DNA of 64,000 nt from DASSUW01 sp963774155 (GTDB taxonomy: Bacteria; Actinomycetota; Thermoleophilia; Solirubrobacterales; Solirubrobacteraceae). Made by a program: the position numbers and the translations under genes. Positions within the stretch are counted from its first letter, which is position 1. Each line of letters opens with the position of its first letter. This document shows, piece after piece, positions 40,625 through 49,167 of the stretch. The stretch lies in assembly GCA_963774155.1 (NCBI GenBank), contig CAVZDW010000008.1:124001-188000 (forward strand), read 5' to 3'. The notes beneath the pieces were generated by a model that was given only the letters and a program-made list of their open reading frames with translations, did no database searches and was not told the origin of the DNA.

Positions 40625-42270
40625 ATCGGTGACGAGGGCCGGGCGAGGCCCTCGGCCAGGTCGCCGAAGCCCGGCGCGATGATCGCGCCCGGCTGGGCGA
40701 TGAGCTCCTCGGCCACGAGCGCCTCGGTGGTCAGCATCAGCGCGGCGACGGACGCCGCGTGCTCGAGGCTGAGCCGGGTGACCCGCACCGGGTCGACGAT
40801 CCCCTTCTCGAAGAGGTCTCCGAACTCGCCGCTCAGGGCGTCGAGCCCGTGCCCGGGCTTCATGGCCGAGACCTGGTCGATCGCCGCCTGGCCGTCGTAG
40901 CCGGCGTTCGACGCGATCCAGTAGAGCGGCTCGGTGAGCACGGCGCGCACGACGTCGACGCCGCGCCCGTAGTCGCCCTCCAGCTGCAGCGCGTCGAGCG
41001 CGGGGGCGCTGCGCAGCAGCGCCGTGCCGCCGCCGGGCACGATGCCCTCGGCAACGGCCGCCTGCGTGGCGGCCAGCGCGCCCTCGGCGCGCCGGAAGCG
41101 CTCGTTGCGCACCACGTCGGTCGCCGCTCCCACGCGGATCACGGCCAGGCTCGAGGCGAGCCGGGCGAGCCGCTCCTGGAGGATCTCCACGTCGCGCTCG
41201 TGCACCGCGCGCGCCAGCTCGGCGCGGATCATGGACAGCCGCCCGTGCACGGCCTCGGCCGAGCCGCCGCCCTCGATGAACGTCGTCGAGTCGGTGGTCA
41301 CGATCACCCGCCGGGCGGTGCCGAGGTGCTCGCGCCGGACGTCCTCGAGCTTGAGGCCGGCCTCCTCGGCGATCACGGCGCCGCCGCAGAACGCCGCGAG
41401 GTCGCCGAGGTGCTGCACGCGCCGGTGGCCGAATCCGGGCGCCCGCACGGCCACGGCCTCGAGCGTGCGGTGCTGCGTGTTGGCGACGAGCATGCCGAGC
41501 GCGCCGCCGTCGACCTTCTCGGCCAGCACGACCAGCGGGCGCGGGTCCTTCATGACGAGGTCGAGCACCGGCAGCAGGTCGTTCGGGTGCGAGATCGGCT
41601 TGTTCGTCATGAAGATGTGCGGGTCCTCGAAGACCGTCTCCATGCGCTCCGGGTCGCGCACCATGTAGGGCGAGATCCAGCCGTTCTCGACGTGCATGCC
41701 CTCGACGAAGTCGACGGCGACCTCCGGCACGTCGCTCTCCTCCAGGGTCACGACGCCGTCGCGGCCGACGCGGTCGAGCGCGTCCGCGACCGCCTCGCCG
41801 ATGACCTCGTCGTCCTTGGCCGCGATCGTCGCGACGTGCTTGAGCGCCTCTCGGCCCTCGACGGGTCGCGCGGTCCGCTTGAGCTCGGCCACCAGCACCT
41901 CGGTGGCCTGCTCGATGCCGCGGCGCAGGAGCATCGGGTTGGCGCCCGCGTCGAGCGCCCGCATGCCCTCGCGCACGATCGCCTGGGCCAGCAACGTGGC
42001 CGTCGTCGTGCCGTCGCCGGTGAGCTCGCTCGTGCGGTTGGCGACCTCGCGTACCAACTGCGCGCCCATGTTCTTGTACTGGTCGCTCAGCTCGATCTCG
42101 CGCGCGATGGTCACGCCGTCGTTGGTGATCGTCGGCGCGCCGGCCAGGCGCTCGAGCACGACGTTCCGGCCCTTGGGGCCGAGCGTCACCTTGACGGTGT
42201 TGGCCAGCTCGTCGACGCCCGCCTGCAGCAGCCGGCGCGCCTCGTGGTTGAAGTACAGCCGCTTGCCCAT
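40621..42270 (-). CDS. groL: GroEL-like chaperonin dedicated to the diiron monooxygenase
   Basis: 549 residues. Chaperonin landmarks are VTLGPKGRNVVLE, TNDGVTIAREIEL, the ATPase GDGTTTATLLAQAI and the hinge region VEGMHVENGWISPYMV. The C-terminus ends LAEGLARPSSPI without the GGM repeats of housekeeping GroEL. Such divergent chaperonins (PrmG/MimG) are required for folding the hydroxylase in actinobacterial propane and related monooxygenase systems. No groES lies nearby, consistent with a paralogue that borrows the main GroES. It is last in the operon, 12 nt downstream of the alcohol dehydrogenase. Confidence 0.92.
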   Translation of the reverse strand: MGKRLYFNHEARRLLQAGVDELANTVKVTLGPKGRNVVLERLAGAPTITNDGVTIAREIELSDQYKNMGAQLVREVANRTSELTGDGTTTATLLAQAIVREGMRALDAGANPMLLRRGIEQATEVLVAELKRTARPVEGREALKHVATIAAKDDEVIGEAVADALDRVGRDGVVTLEESDVPEVAVDFVEGMHVENGWISPYMVRDPERMETVFEDPHIFMTNKPISHPNDLLPVLDLVMKDPRPLVVLAEKVDGGALGMLVANTQHRTLEAVAVRAPGFGHRRVQHLGDLAAFCGGAVIAEEAGLKLEDVRREHLGTARRVIVTTDSTTFIEGGGSAEAVHGRLSMIRAELARAVHERDVEILQERLARLASSLAVIRVGAATDVVRNERFRRAEGALAATQAAVAEGIVPGGGTALLRSAPALDALQLEGDYGRGVDVVRAVLTEPLYWIASNAGYDGQAAIDQVSAMKPGHGLDALSGEFGDLFEKGIVDPVRVTRLSLEHAASVAALMLTTEALVAEELIAQPGAIIAPGFGDLAEGLARPSSPI

Positions 42271-42282
42271 GCTCGAGCCTCC

Positions 42283-43320
42283 CTACTCCGCGCCGGCAGG
42301 CACGAGGATGCCGCGGCCCTGGAGCCGCCCGTTGTCGAGATCCGCCATCGCGTCGTTGATCGCGTCCAGCGGATACGTGCTCGTGTGCAGGGTCACCTGG
42401 CCCTGCGCGGTCAGCGTCATCAGGTCCTGCAGGTCGATGTACGTCCCGACGAGGTTCCCGATGAAGGAGATCTCGCGCGAGATGACGTCGATCGTCGGGA
42501 TGTTGATGTTCTCGCCGTAGCCGATGACGTAGTAGAAGCCGCCGTCCTGCACCATCTCGATCCCGTCCTCGATGGCGCCCTTCTCGCCGACGAAGTCGAT
42601 GATCGCCTCGGCGCCGCGGCCGTCGGTCAGCTCGGCCACGGTGGCCCGCTGCGAGCCGTCGGCCTTGACCGTGTGGTCGGCCCCGAGCTCGCCCGCCAGC
42701 GCGAGCGCCTTGTCGCTCGGGTCGACGACGATGATCTCGGTCGGCGTGTAGGCCTTCAGGCACTGGATGCCGATGTGGCCGAGGCCGCCCGCCCCGATGA
42801 CCACCGCGCGCGTGCCCGCGCCGAGGACTCCGATCGCCTTCTTGACCGCGTGGATGGCGGTCAGGCCCGCGTCGGCGAGCGCGGCGATCTGCGTGGGGTG
42901 GAGCGACGGGTCGAGCTTGACCACCGACCGCGCGCTGGTGTGCAGGAACTCGGCGAAGCCGCCGTCACGGTTGACGCCCGGGAAGCCGCCGTTCTCGCAG
43001 TGCATGTCGTCGCCGCGGCGGCAGGCGCGGCACAGGCCACAGGTGATGAACGGGTGCACGATCACCGTGTCGCCGACCTCGACGTTGGTCACCCCGGCGC
43101 CGACCTCGTGGATCCAGCCGGCGTTCTCGTGCCCGGGCGTGTAGGGCAGCTGGACCTGGGACTTCTCCGCCCACTGCCCCTCCTGGATGTGCAGGTCGGT
43201 GCGGCACAGCCCGGCCGCGCCGATCTTCACGATCACGTCGAGCGGTCCGAGCACCTTCGGCTCGTCGATCTCGTCGAGCTTCAGCGCCTCGTGATAGGCG
43301 TGCAGACGCGCGGCCTTCAT
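42283..43320 (-). CDS. Zinc NAD(P)-dependent alcohol dehydrogenase of the monooxygenase operon
   Basis: 345 residues, medium-chain dehydrogenase. Catalytic zinc ligands are in GLCRTDLH (Cys), GHENAGWIHEVG (His-Glu) and a later Cys, while structural zinc Cys are CGLCRACRRGDDMHC. The Rossmann motif is VVIGAGGLGHIGIQCLKAY. In propane operons this enzyme oxidises the secondary alcohol (2-propanol to acetone) formed by the hydroxylase. ATG 43320 overlaps the TGA of the DUF59 gene. Substrate is inferred from position. Confidence 0.9.
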   Translation of the reverse strand: MKAARLHAYHEALKLDEIDEPKVLGPLDVIVKIGAAGLCRTDLHIQEGQWAEKSQVQLPYTPGHENAGWIHEVGAGVTNVEVGDTVIVHPFITCGLCRACRRGDDMHCENGGFPGVNRDGGFAEFLHTSARSVVKLDPSLHPTQIAALADAGLTAIHAVKKAIGVLGAGTRAVVIGAGGLGHIGIQCLKAYTPTEIIVVDPSDKALALAGELGADHTVKADGSQRATVAELTDGRGAEAIIDFVGEKGAIEDGIEMVQDGGFYYVIGYGENINIPTIDVISREISFIGNLVGTYIDLQDLMTLTAQGQVTLHTSTYPLDAINDAMADLDNGRLQGRGILVPAGAE

Positions 43321-43997
43321 GCCGCCACCTCCTCTCCGTAGCGTACTCTCAGCAGGTCGCGGCACATGCCGCCGTTGGCCTCCAGGCTCAGGCTGACGAG
43401 CCGCGCCCGGCGGAGCCAGGTGCGCAGATCCTCGGCCTCGAGCGGCGTCCCGTCGCCGGCCACCAGGGCCGGCGAGTCCGGCCCGCAGGGCAGCCCGAGC
43501 GCGGCGCGCAGCTCGAGGCTGCGCGCCGCGTCCTCGGTCTGGGGCAGATCCGCCGCGCGCCGCGCGGCGATCTCCTCGGGACTCTCGCCGTCGGCGAGCA
43601 GGCGCTCGCAAACGCGCGCCTGCCTGGCGAGAAGCGCCTTGCGCTGGAACAGCTCGCGCAAGGCGTCGAGGTCACCGGCCGTCTCACCCGGGAACGCATC
43701 GGCGAACCCCTCGCCGCGGCACATCGCGGCGTTGATCTCCGCGCCCGTGTAGTGGTCCTCGAGCTCGATCGTCACCTCGCCCACCCTGGGAAGCCCGCGC
43801 ACCGCCGCGCGAGCGTCCGCAGCCATGAGGAAGGCGAAGTTCGGCGCGCACTGCGGTGTAGGGAGCCGCAGGCGCACCGCGACGTCGTCGCCGTCGACGA
43901 CGCAGGAGCCGACGAAGCCGAGCGTGGTGATCGGCTCGTCGAGCTCCGGGTCGTAGACGGTGCCCAGAGCCTCGAAGACCTGGGCGCGGAGCGTCAC
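43317..43997 (-). CDS. DUF59/MIP18-type iron-sulfur assembly-like protein
   Basis: 226 residues from GTG 43997, which overlaps the amidohydrolase stop. The first 95 residues are a DUF59 domain (VFEALGTVYDPELDEPITTLGFV, LRLPTPQCAPNFAFLMA, with the Cys of TPQC conserved). The rest (about 100-226) is charged and helical, with no named domain; it includes Cys-containing GGMCRDLLRVRYG at the end. Members of this family help place Fe-S or metal centres. In propane operons a protein of this kind is regularly present and may assist diiron insertion in the hydroxylase. Confidence 0.85.
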   Translation of the reverse strand: MTLRAQVFEALGTVYDPELDEPITTLGFVGSCVVDGDDVAVRLRLPTPQCAPNFAFLMAADARAAVRGLPRVGEVTIELEDHYTGAEINAAMCRGEGFADAFPGETAGDLDALRELFQRKALLARQARVCERLLADGESPEEIAARRAADLPQTEDAARSLELRAALGLPCGPDSPALVAGDGTPLEAEDLRTWLRRARLVSLSLEANGGMCRDLLRVRYGEEVAA

Positions 43998-45037
43998 GCC
44001 TCGACCCCCACGGCAGCGGCCGGGTCCGCCGGCTCGCCGGCGACCCGGAGCTCCTGCGGGACGTCGACCCCGTAGAGCTTCGCCGCGTTGAGGCCGAGGA
44101 TCTTCTTCTTGCCCTCGATCCCCAGGCGCGGATAGTCGGAGTAGGCCTCGTCCTCGGGCATCTCCCAGTCGACGAAGCCCTCGACCTGCCACTTCGGCTC
44201 CCAGATCGCGTAGTCGGAGCCGAAGAGCATCTTGTCCTCGCCGACCCAGAACAGCAGCTCGCCCATGACCTTCGCGAAGAACCGCGGGCGGGCGTGCATG
44301 AGGCCGCCGATGACCACGGCGAGGCCGGCGTAGACGTTGGGCTCCTGCGTCGCCATGAAGCAGAAGTCCTCGATCCGCGGGAGGCCGACGTGCTCGACGA
44401 TGAAGTTGAGCTCGCCGTTGTAGTCGGTCGCCACGTGGTCGATGTCGGAGACGTCGAAGGCGTCCTTGTCCAGCGGCCAGATCGTCGGCCCCTTGTGGAC
44501 GTGGATGTTCCGGATGCCCAGCTCGACGCACTTGTCGAGAAACGGCCGCGCCTCGGGGTCGGTCAGCTTCCACCCGCGCGACCCGTTGTGCCACTCGGCC
44601 GTGTAGAGCTTCACGCCCTGGATGCCGTACTTGGCGTGGTCGGCCTCGAGCTGGCGCAGGCCCGCCTCGCCCTCGCGCGGGTCCCAGCGGCCGTTGAGGA
44701 TGAGCTTGCCGGGGAAGCGATCGAGCAGCGACGCGTTCTGCTCGATGTCGTTGAACCCCTTCGTGTACCACTCCTTCAGGTACGTCGACTGGAAGATCGC
44801 CTTGTCGACGTAGCCCTCCGTGAACACGTCCTTCTCGAAGTCCTCGACCGAGTACTTCTGGAAGTGCTCGAGCGTCCAGTGCGTCTCCGGCGGACCCAGG
44901 CCCTGGTAGGCGTGGAAGCACTCGATCCAGCCCTTGGCGTACTGCTCCTTGCCCGGGACCCAGTTGGCCGGGCTCGCGTCCCAGAAGTGCAGGTGGGAGT
45001 CGAGGACGAAGAACTTCTCGCCGTTCTTCTCGTACAT
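43994..45037 (-). CDS. Amidohydrolase-family protein of the monooxygenase operon
   Basis: 347 residues with a TIM-barrel metal-dependent hydrolase layout: LDSHLHFWDA (His-x-His), GVKLYTAEWHN, IHVHKGPT (His), FIVEHVGLP (His) and the terminal MLFGSDYAIWEP (Asp). The family is the amidohydrolase_2 type also containing decarboxylases. It is a regular member of actinobacterial prm operons. Its function there is unproven; it may act on an oxidation product or help in hydroxylase maturation. ATG 45037 has a GAGGAGG site and lies 13 nt after prmD. Confidence 0.88.
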   Translation of the reverse strand: MYEKNGEKFFVLDSHLHFWDASPANWVPGKEQYAKGWIECFHAYQGLGPPETHWTLEHFQKYSVEDFEKDVFTEGYVDKAIFQSTYLKEWYTKGFNDIEQNASLLDRFPGKLILNGRWDPREGEAGLRQLEADHAKYGIQGVKLYTAEWHNGSRGWKLTDPEARPFLDKCVELGIRNIHVHKGPTIWPLDKDAFDVSDIDHVATDYNGELNFIVEHVGLPRIEDFCFMATQEPNVYAGLAVVIGGLMHARPRFFAKVMGELLFWVGEDKMLFGSDYAIWEPKWQVEGFVDWEMPEDEAYSDYPRLGIEGKKKILGLNAAKLYGVDVPQELRVAGEPADPAAAVGVEA

Positions 45038-45050
45038 GGGCTGCCTCCTC

Positions 45051-45395
45051 CTAGGTGACGGGCTGGAGGTCGAAGCCGATGTACTCCGCGGCGTCCTCGG
45101 GGTTCGCGAAGAGGACGACGCGGTCGTCGAGGACGACCATGCGCCCGTAGTGGGTCGACATTATCTCCTCGAAGTCGTCGTTGCCGAAATCGGCCCAGCC
45201 GAGGGCGTCGGCGATCTCGGCGTAGTCGAAGTCGACCTGGTTGACGCCGTCGACGCGGATCATCGAGGGCAGCTCGGTGACCTTGACGTTCTCCTTGCCC
45301 CGCATCACCTCGGCGACCGTGTAGCCGACCTGATTGTTCATCAGCGTCACACCGGCCATGTTCGACGAGGTCCGGTCGGAAGCGAACTGCGTCAT
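45051..45395 (-). CDS. prmD: Monooxygenase coupling (effector) protein
   Basis: 114 residues of the MmoB/DmpM family, starting NMAGVTLMNNQVGYTVAEVMRG with a strongly conserved VGYTVAEV-like core and DYAEIADALGWADF. Coupling proteins bind the hydroxylase and tune electron transfer and access of O2 and substrate. They carry no cofactor. ATG 45395 overlaps the TGA of the small hydroxylase subunit, and the amidohydrolase follows 13 nt later. Confidence 0.92.
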   Translation of the reverse strand: MTQFASDRTSSNMAGVTLMNNQVGYTVAEVMRGKENVKVTELPSMIRVDGVNQVDFDYAEIADALGWADFGNDDFEEIMSTHYGRMVVLDDRVVLFANPEDAAEYIGFDLQPVT

Positions 45396-46492
45396 GCCGC
45401 GACCTCCTTGGGGGTCTGGATGCCGATCTCGCCGGCCAGGATCTCGAACCGCTCGCGCGAGCGATCCATCGAGTCCTGGAAGCGCACGACCTTCTCGGAC
45501 AGCTGGGACCAGATGGGCTGCAGGTTGCGGGCGGCGTCCAGAGCCGGCGGCGTCCACTCCGCGAGCCAGCCCTCCATGGTCTCCCGGTTCGCGGCGCCGT
45601 GGGCCGGGTCGTCGGCGAGCATGCGGAACAGGGCGCGGGCGCCCCTCAGCTCGCGGGCGGCGTCGGACTCGCCGGCGCCCATGATCGTCGGGGTGACGAA
45701 GTCGCCCTGCGGCGCGGCGGCCTGCATCACGAACCCGGAGCGGAACAGCTCGCCCACGAGCGGCTCGAAGACCACGGTGGTGGCGAACAGCGCCTCGCCC
45801 CAGTCGCGGATGCCGGTGAGGCGCTCCACGAGCTCGCGCGTCGGCTGCCAGATCGGGTCGTTCTGCCACGTGTCCTTGTGGATGCCGCCCTGGAAGCCCT
45901 CGATCTCCTCGGACAGGGCGAGGTTGTAGAGGATCAGGTCCTGCGCGAAGCGCAGCTTGTGCAGCGCCCCGACGGCCATCGCGTTGTTGATCATGTTCGT
46001 CGGCGCGTCGCGCTGCGCCGGCGTGTACACGTGCATCCCCAGGCCGTGCTCGACGTGCGCCCAGGCGAACACGTGGCGCTCGAGGACCTTGACCCACGCC
46101 GGGTTCATGGCCGCGAACACGTGCGCCGTGCGGCCGTGCTCGATGTTCTGGGAGATCTGGCGGACGACGTTCGCGTTGTTGCGATAGATCGTCTGCTCCC
46201 ACTCCTCGTTGGGATCGAGGAACTCGTGCCAGTTGGACGACTTCAGCGCCGTCCACTCCTCCGGGTAGCCGCTGTCGCCGTTCGCGAACGCGTAGACCCA
46301 GCCCTGTGACAGGTGCCGCGCGGGGTCGGGCTGGACGTCGACCGTGACGTCCTCATAGACGGTTGCGCGCCGCTTGCGCGGGGTGAAGTAGTTGTAGCTG
46401 CGGCTCTGCCAGGACGGGAACTCCTGGGCGCCGGCCTCGGCGTCCGTGAAGACGGGCTTCGGGACGCTGCGTTCCTTGACCTCCGTGGCCAT
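45392..46492 (-). CDS. prmC: Diiron monooxygenase hydroxylase small (beta) subunit
   Basis: 366 residues of the ferritin-like hydroxylase beta family, beginning with FPSWQSRSYNYFTPRKRRAT (a hallmark) and DPARHLSQGWVYAFANG, then NPAWVKVLERHVFAWAHVEHGLG and QDLILYNLALSEEIEGF. It lacks the full iron-ligand set and supports the alpha subunit structurally. ATG 46492 lies 12 nt after the reductase stop and has a GAGAGGAGAG site. The stop overlaps prmD. Confidence 0.94.
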   Translation of the reverse strand: MATEVKERSVPKPVFTDAEAGAQEFPSWQSRSYNYFTPRKRRATVYEDVTVDVQPDPARHLSQGWVYAFANGDSGYPEEWTALKSSNWHEFLDPNEEWEQTIYRNNANVVRQISQNIEHGRTAHVFAAMNPAWVKVLERHVFAWAHVEHGLGMHVYTPAQRDAPTNMINNAMAVGALHKLRFAQDLILYNLALSEEIEGFQGGIHKDTWQNDPIWQPTRELVERLTGIRDWGEALFATTVVFEPLVGELFRSGFVMQAAAPQGDFVTPTIMGAGESDAARELRGARALFRMLADDPAHGAANRETMEGWLAEWTPPALDAARNLQPIWSQLSEKVVRFQDSMDRSRERFEILAGEIGIQTPKEVAA

Positions 46493-46504
46493 GGCTCTCC
46501 TCTC

Positions 46505-47519
46505 TCACTCGTCCGCTGTCGTGGTGAACTTGTCGAAGTAGATGTGGGCCTCGGGCACGCCCCGGGCCTCGAGCAGGGCGATGGCCGCCTCGACCATCGG
46601 CGGCGGGCCGCAGATGTAGGCGTCGACCTCGGTGATGTCGCCCTCGAGGCGGTCGACGACATCGGTGATCAGGCCCGCCTCGCCCGCCCAGCCGTCGCTG
46701 TCCTCCGAGAGCGCGGGGACGAAGCGGCAGGGCAGCTCGCGCGAGCTCGTCGAGGTGGAAGAGGTCCGCCTCGGTGCGCGCGCCGTAGTAGTAGATCGAC
46801 TCCCGCTCGCTGCCCGTCTCGGACAGCGAGCGCAGGAGTGAGACGATCGGGGCCATCCCAGCGCCGCCGCCGATGAACAGCAGGCGGCGCGGGGAGCTCG
46901 AGCGCAGCGTGAACACGCCGTAGGGGCCGGTCACGGTGAGCTCGTCGCCCGGTTTGATCGAGCCGTCGGCGAGCAGCCCGCTGAAGCGGCCGCCCGGATA
47001 GAGCTTGATCATGAACTCGAGCTCGCCGGGCTCGGTGTTGGCCATCGAGAACGACCGGTGGTGGCCGTCGGACCCGGGGATGCCGATGTCGACGTACTGC
47101 CCGGGCTTGAACGTGAACGGCTCGTCGTCGTGCACGCTCAGGCGCAGGCGCCGGATGTCGCTCGTCAGCTCCTCGACGGCCTCGACGCGGGTCTGCACCG
47201 TCCGCGGCGGCGTGCCGCCGTGGAGGATCTCCTCGTCGTAGTTGATGAGCTCGACCTCGAGGTCCGAGTACGCATGCGCCCGGCACAGGAGGATCCAGCC
47301 CTCGGCCTCCTCGAAGTCGGGCAGCGCGAACGTCGAGTACCGGTCCAGGTCAACCTCGCCGTCGAGCAGGAACGACTTGCACGCCGAGCACTGGCCCTCC
47401 TTGCAGCCGTGCATGAGCATGAGCCCTTGCCGGAAGGCTGCGTTGAGGACCGTTTCGGACTCGTCGGCCTCGATTTCGAGGCCGACGGGCTCGAAGCGGA
47501 CGGTGTGCGTCTCGCCCAC
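46505..47519 (-). pseudogene. prmB: Monooxygenase reductase (2Fe-2S/FAD/NADH), frameshifted
   Basis: About 337 residues after removal of one base. An N-terminal plant-type ferredoxin (HGCKEGQCSACKSFLL and a Cys in LLCRAHA) is followed by an FAD domain (RSFSMANT) and an NAD domain (LFIGGGAGMAPIVSLLRSL). After LFHLDELA the frame changes near 46736-46745 (ctcgcgcgagctc). The other frame continues ELPCRFVPALSEDSDGW, through CGPPPMVEAAIALLEARG, and ends FDKFTTTADE with TGA at 46505. Both halves are conserved, so an assembly indel is more likely than loss. The enzyme passes electrons from NADH to the hydroxylase. GTG 47519 lies 4 nt after prmA. Confidence 0.85.
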
Positions 47520-47523
47520 GTGA

Positions 47524-49167
47524 CTAGGCGGCCGGACGTCCTGCCGGACCACCAGCCTTGTACTTGGCCATGTGCTGCTCGCGCTCCTCGGGCGACATCT
47601 CGTTCAGGAGCACGTTCGGGCTGTTGAGCGTGATGCCCCGGACGTTGTCCAGGGTCCACATCTCCTTGGGATCCAGGTTCAGGTGCGGCTGCGGGATCAG
47701 GGTGTTCCCGTCGTCGCGCACGTACCCGAGGTCCTGCATGATCTCCGCGACGTCCTTGCCGTGGTGGAGCGTCTCCCACTCGCGCTGACCGGAGAGCTGG
47801 CCCATCGACGGGGTCGGGCGACCCTCGTACTCGGGCCGGAACGCGACCTTGTCGGTCCAGTGGCAGGTCTCCGAGCAGTACGTCCGGACCTGGCCGTCGA
47901 CCTCGTCCATCACCGTGTCCTCACGGATCAGGCACGGGACCATGCAGGTCCAGCAGCGGTGCGGATACTCGTAGTCGGCGCCGGCCTCGAAGGCGATCGG
48001 GTTGTGCCCGTTCTTCTTCGAGAGCTCGCCGTACTTCTCCCACCAGCGCCCGTACTTGTCGTACCAGCCCGGGTACTTGAACTCGAACCACTCGAAGTCG
48101 TCGTCGTCCATCCCGTCGATCCGCCAGTAGTTGGCGAACCAGCCGGTGGCGAAGAACTGCGCGACCTCGTGGATGTAGCCCTTGTTCCAGATCCGGTTCC
48201 ACGACTCCTCGACGAGGTCGTGGGGGACGGTCAGGCCGTACTTCTCCAGCGGGACCAGGTACGACCGGTAGTAGTCGTCGTAGATCCAGCGGCGCCAGGC
48301 CTCCGCGTAGGACTCGCGGTCCTTGCGGCGGTCCTTGGTGCCGTACTCGATGAACGTGCCGATCGCGGCGTCGACCACCGCGTGGTTGTTCCACCACGCG
48401 TACCGGAGGTCGCGCTCGAGCAGCTGGCGATTGCGCTCGTCCGCGAGCGCCATGAGGATGATCGAGTAGCCGTTGGAGATGTGGCGCGACTCGTCCGACT
48501 GGACCGAGTGGAACACCGTCGGCAGCAGGTAGTCGCCGTTCGCGGCGGCCTCGCCCGGCATGGCCACGAAGAGCACGTTCGTGAACGCGGTCTCGGCGAC
48601 GATGGTCAGGTAGACGTTGGCGGCGGTGATCGCGTCACCGGTGATGAACCCCTCGCCGAACTGGCGGCCGATCGTGCCGGCGTAGCAGTTCGCGAACCCC
48701 TTCTCGGTGATGTCGAACCCGGCGGGGTCGATGTAGTGGTTCATGTACAGCCGCTTCAGGTTCATCTGGATCGTCGAGTGGCGGACCTCGTCGATCATCT
48801 GGATGGCCAGCCCGTTGTGGACCTCGGGGTTGGGCACCGCGTTGATGGCCAGCGGCATGGCCCGTGCGGCGGAGATCTCCGGGAACGGGATGATGCTCAG
48901 GAAGAGCTTCTGCCACTCCATCCAGCGCTGCTGTACCTGGCGGAACATGTTCCCGCGGATGGCTCCGTCCATCGCGCCGAACACTCGGTTGTCCTTCTCC
49001 TCCTCCATCGGGAAGTAGGAGCGCAGGACCTGCTTGAGCGGGTCCTTCTTGGGGGCCTTCTCGAACGTGTAATCGGTCGGGTACTTGTCGACCGGCTCGA
49101 CGAACGTCGGCTCCCACGACAGCTCCTGGATCTTCGCGTGGGCCTTCGTGATGCTGGCTCGGCTCAA
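47524..49167 (-). CDS. prmA: Diiron monooxygenase hydroxylase large (alpha) subunit, propane-type
   Basis: 547 residues from TTG 49167. Diiron ligands are Glu97, Glu127-x-x-His130, Glu192 and Glu226-x-x-His229; the spacings equal those of methane monooxygenase hydroxylase (114, 144/147, 209, 243/246). The blocks FEKAPKKDPLK, FPMEEEKDNRVFGAMDGAIRG and YPHRCWTCMVPCLIRED resemble Gordonia/Rhodococcus PrmA (group 5 SDIMO). It oxidises propane to 2-propanol in that group; related enzymes also take phenol, acetone and other small molecules. TTG is preferred over GTG 49176 because AGGAGG (49176-49181) stands 8 nt before it and homologues begin MSR.S.TKAH. The TTG overlaps the IclR stop (TTGA). Confidence 0.93.
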   Translation of the reverse strand: MSRASITKAHAKIQELSWEPTFVEPVDKYPTDYTFEKAPKKDPLKQVLRSYFPMEEEKDNRVFGAMDGAIRGNMFRQVQQRWMEWQKLFLSIIPFPEISAARAMPLAINAVPNPEVHNGLAIQMIDEVRHSTIQMNLKRLYMNHYIDPAGFDITEKGFANCYAGTIGRQFGEGFITGDAITAANVYLTIVAETAFTNVLFVAMPGEAAANGDYLLPTVFHSVQSDESRHISNGYSIILMALADERNRQLLERDLRYAWWNNHAVVDAAIGTFIEYGTKDRRKDRESYAEAWRRWIYDDYYRSYLVPLEKYGLTVPHDLVEESWNRIWNKGYIHEVAQFFATGWFANYWRIDGMDDDDFEWFEFKYPGWYDKYGRWWEKYGELSKKNGHNPIAFEAGADYEYPHRCWTCMVPCLIREDTVMDEVDGQVRTYCSETCHWTDKVAFRPEYEGRPTPSMGQLSGQREWETLHHGKDVAEIMQDLGYVRDDGNTLIPQPHLNLDPKEMWTLDNVRGITLNSPNVLLNEMSPEEREQHMAKYKAGGPAGRPAA

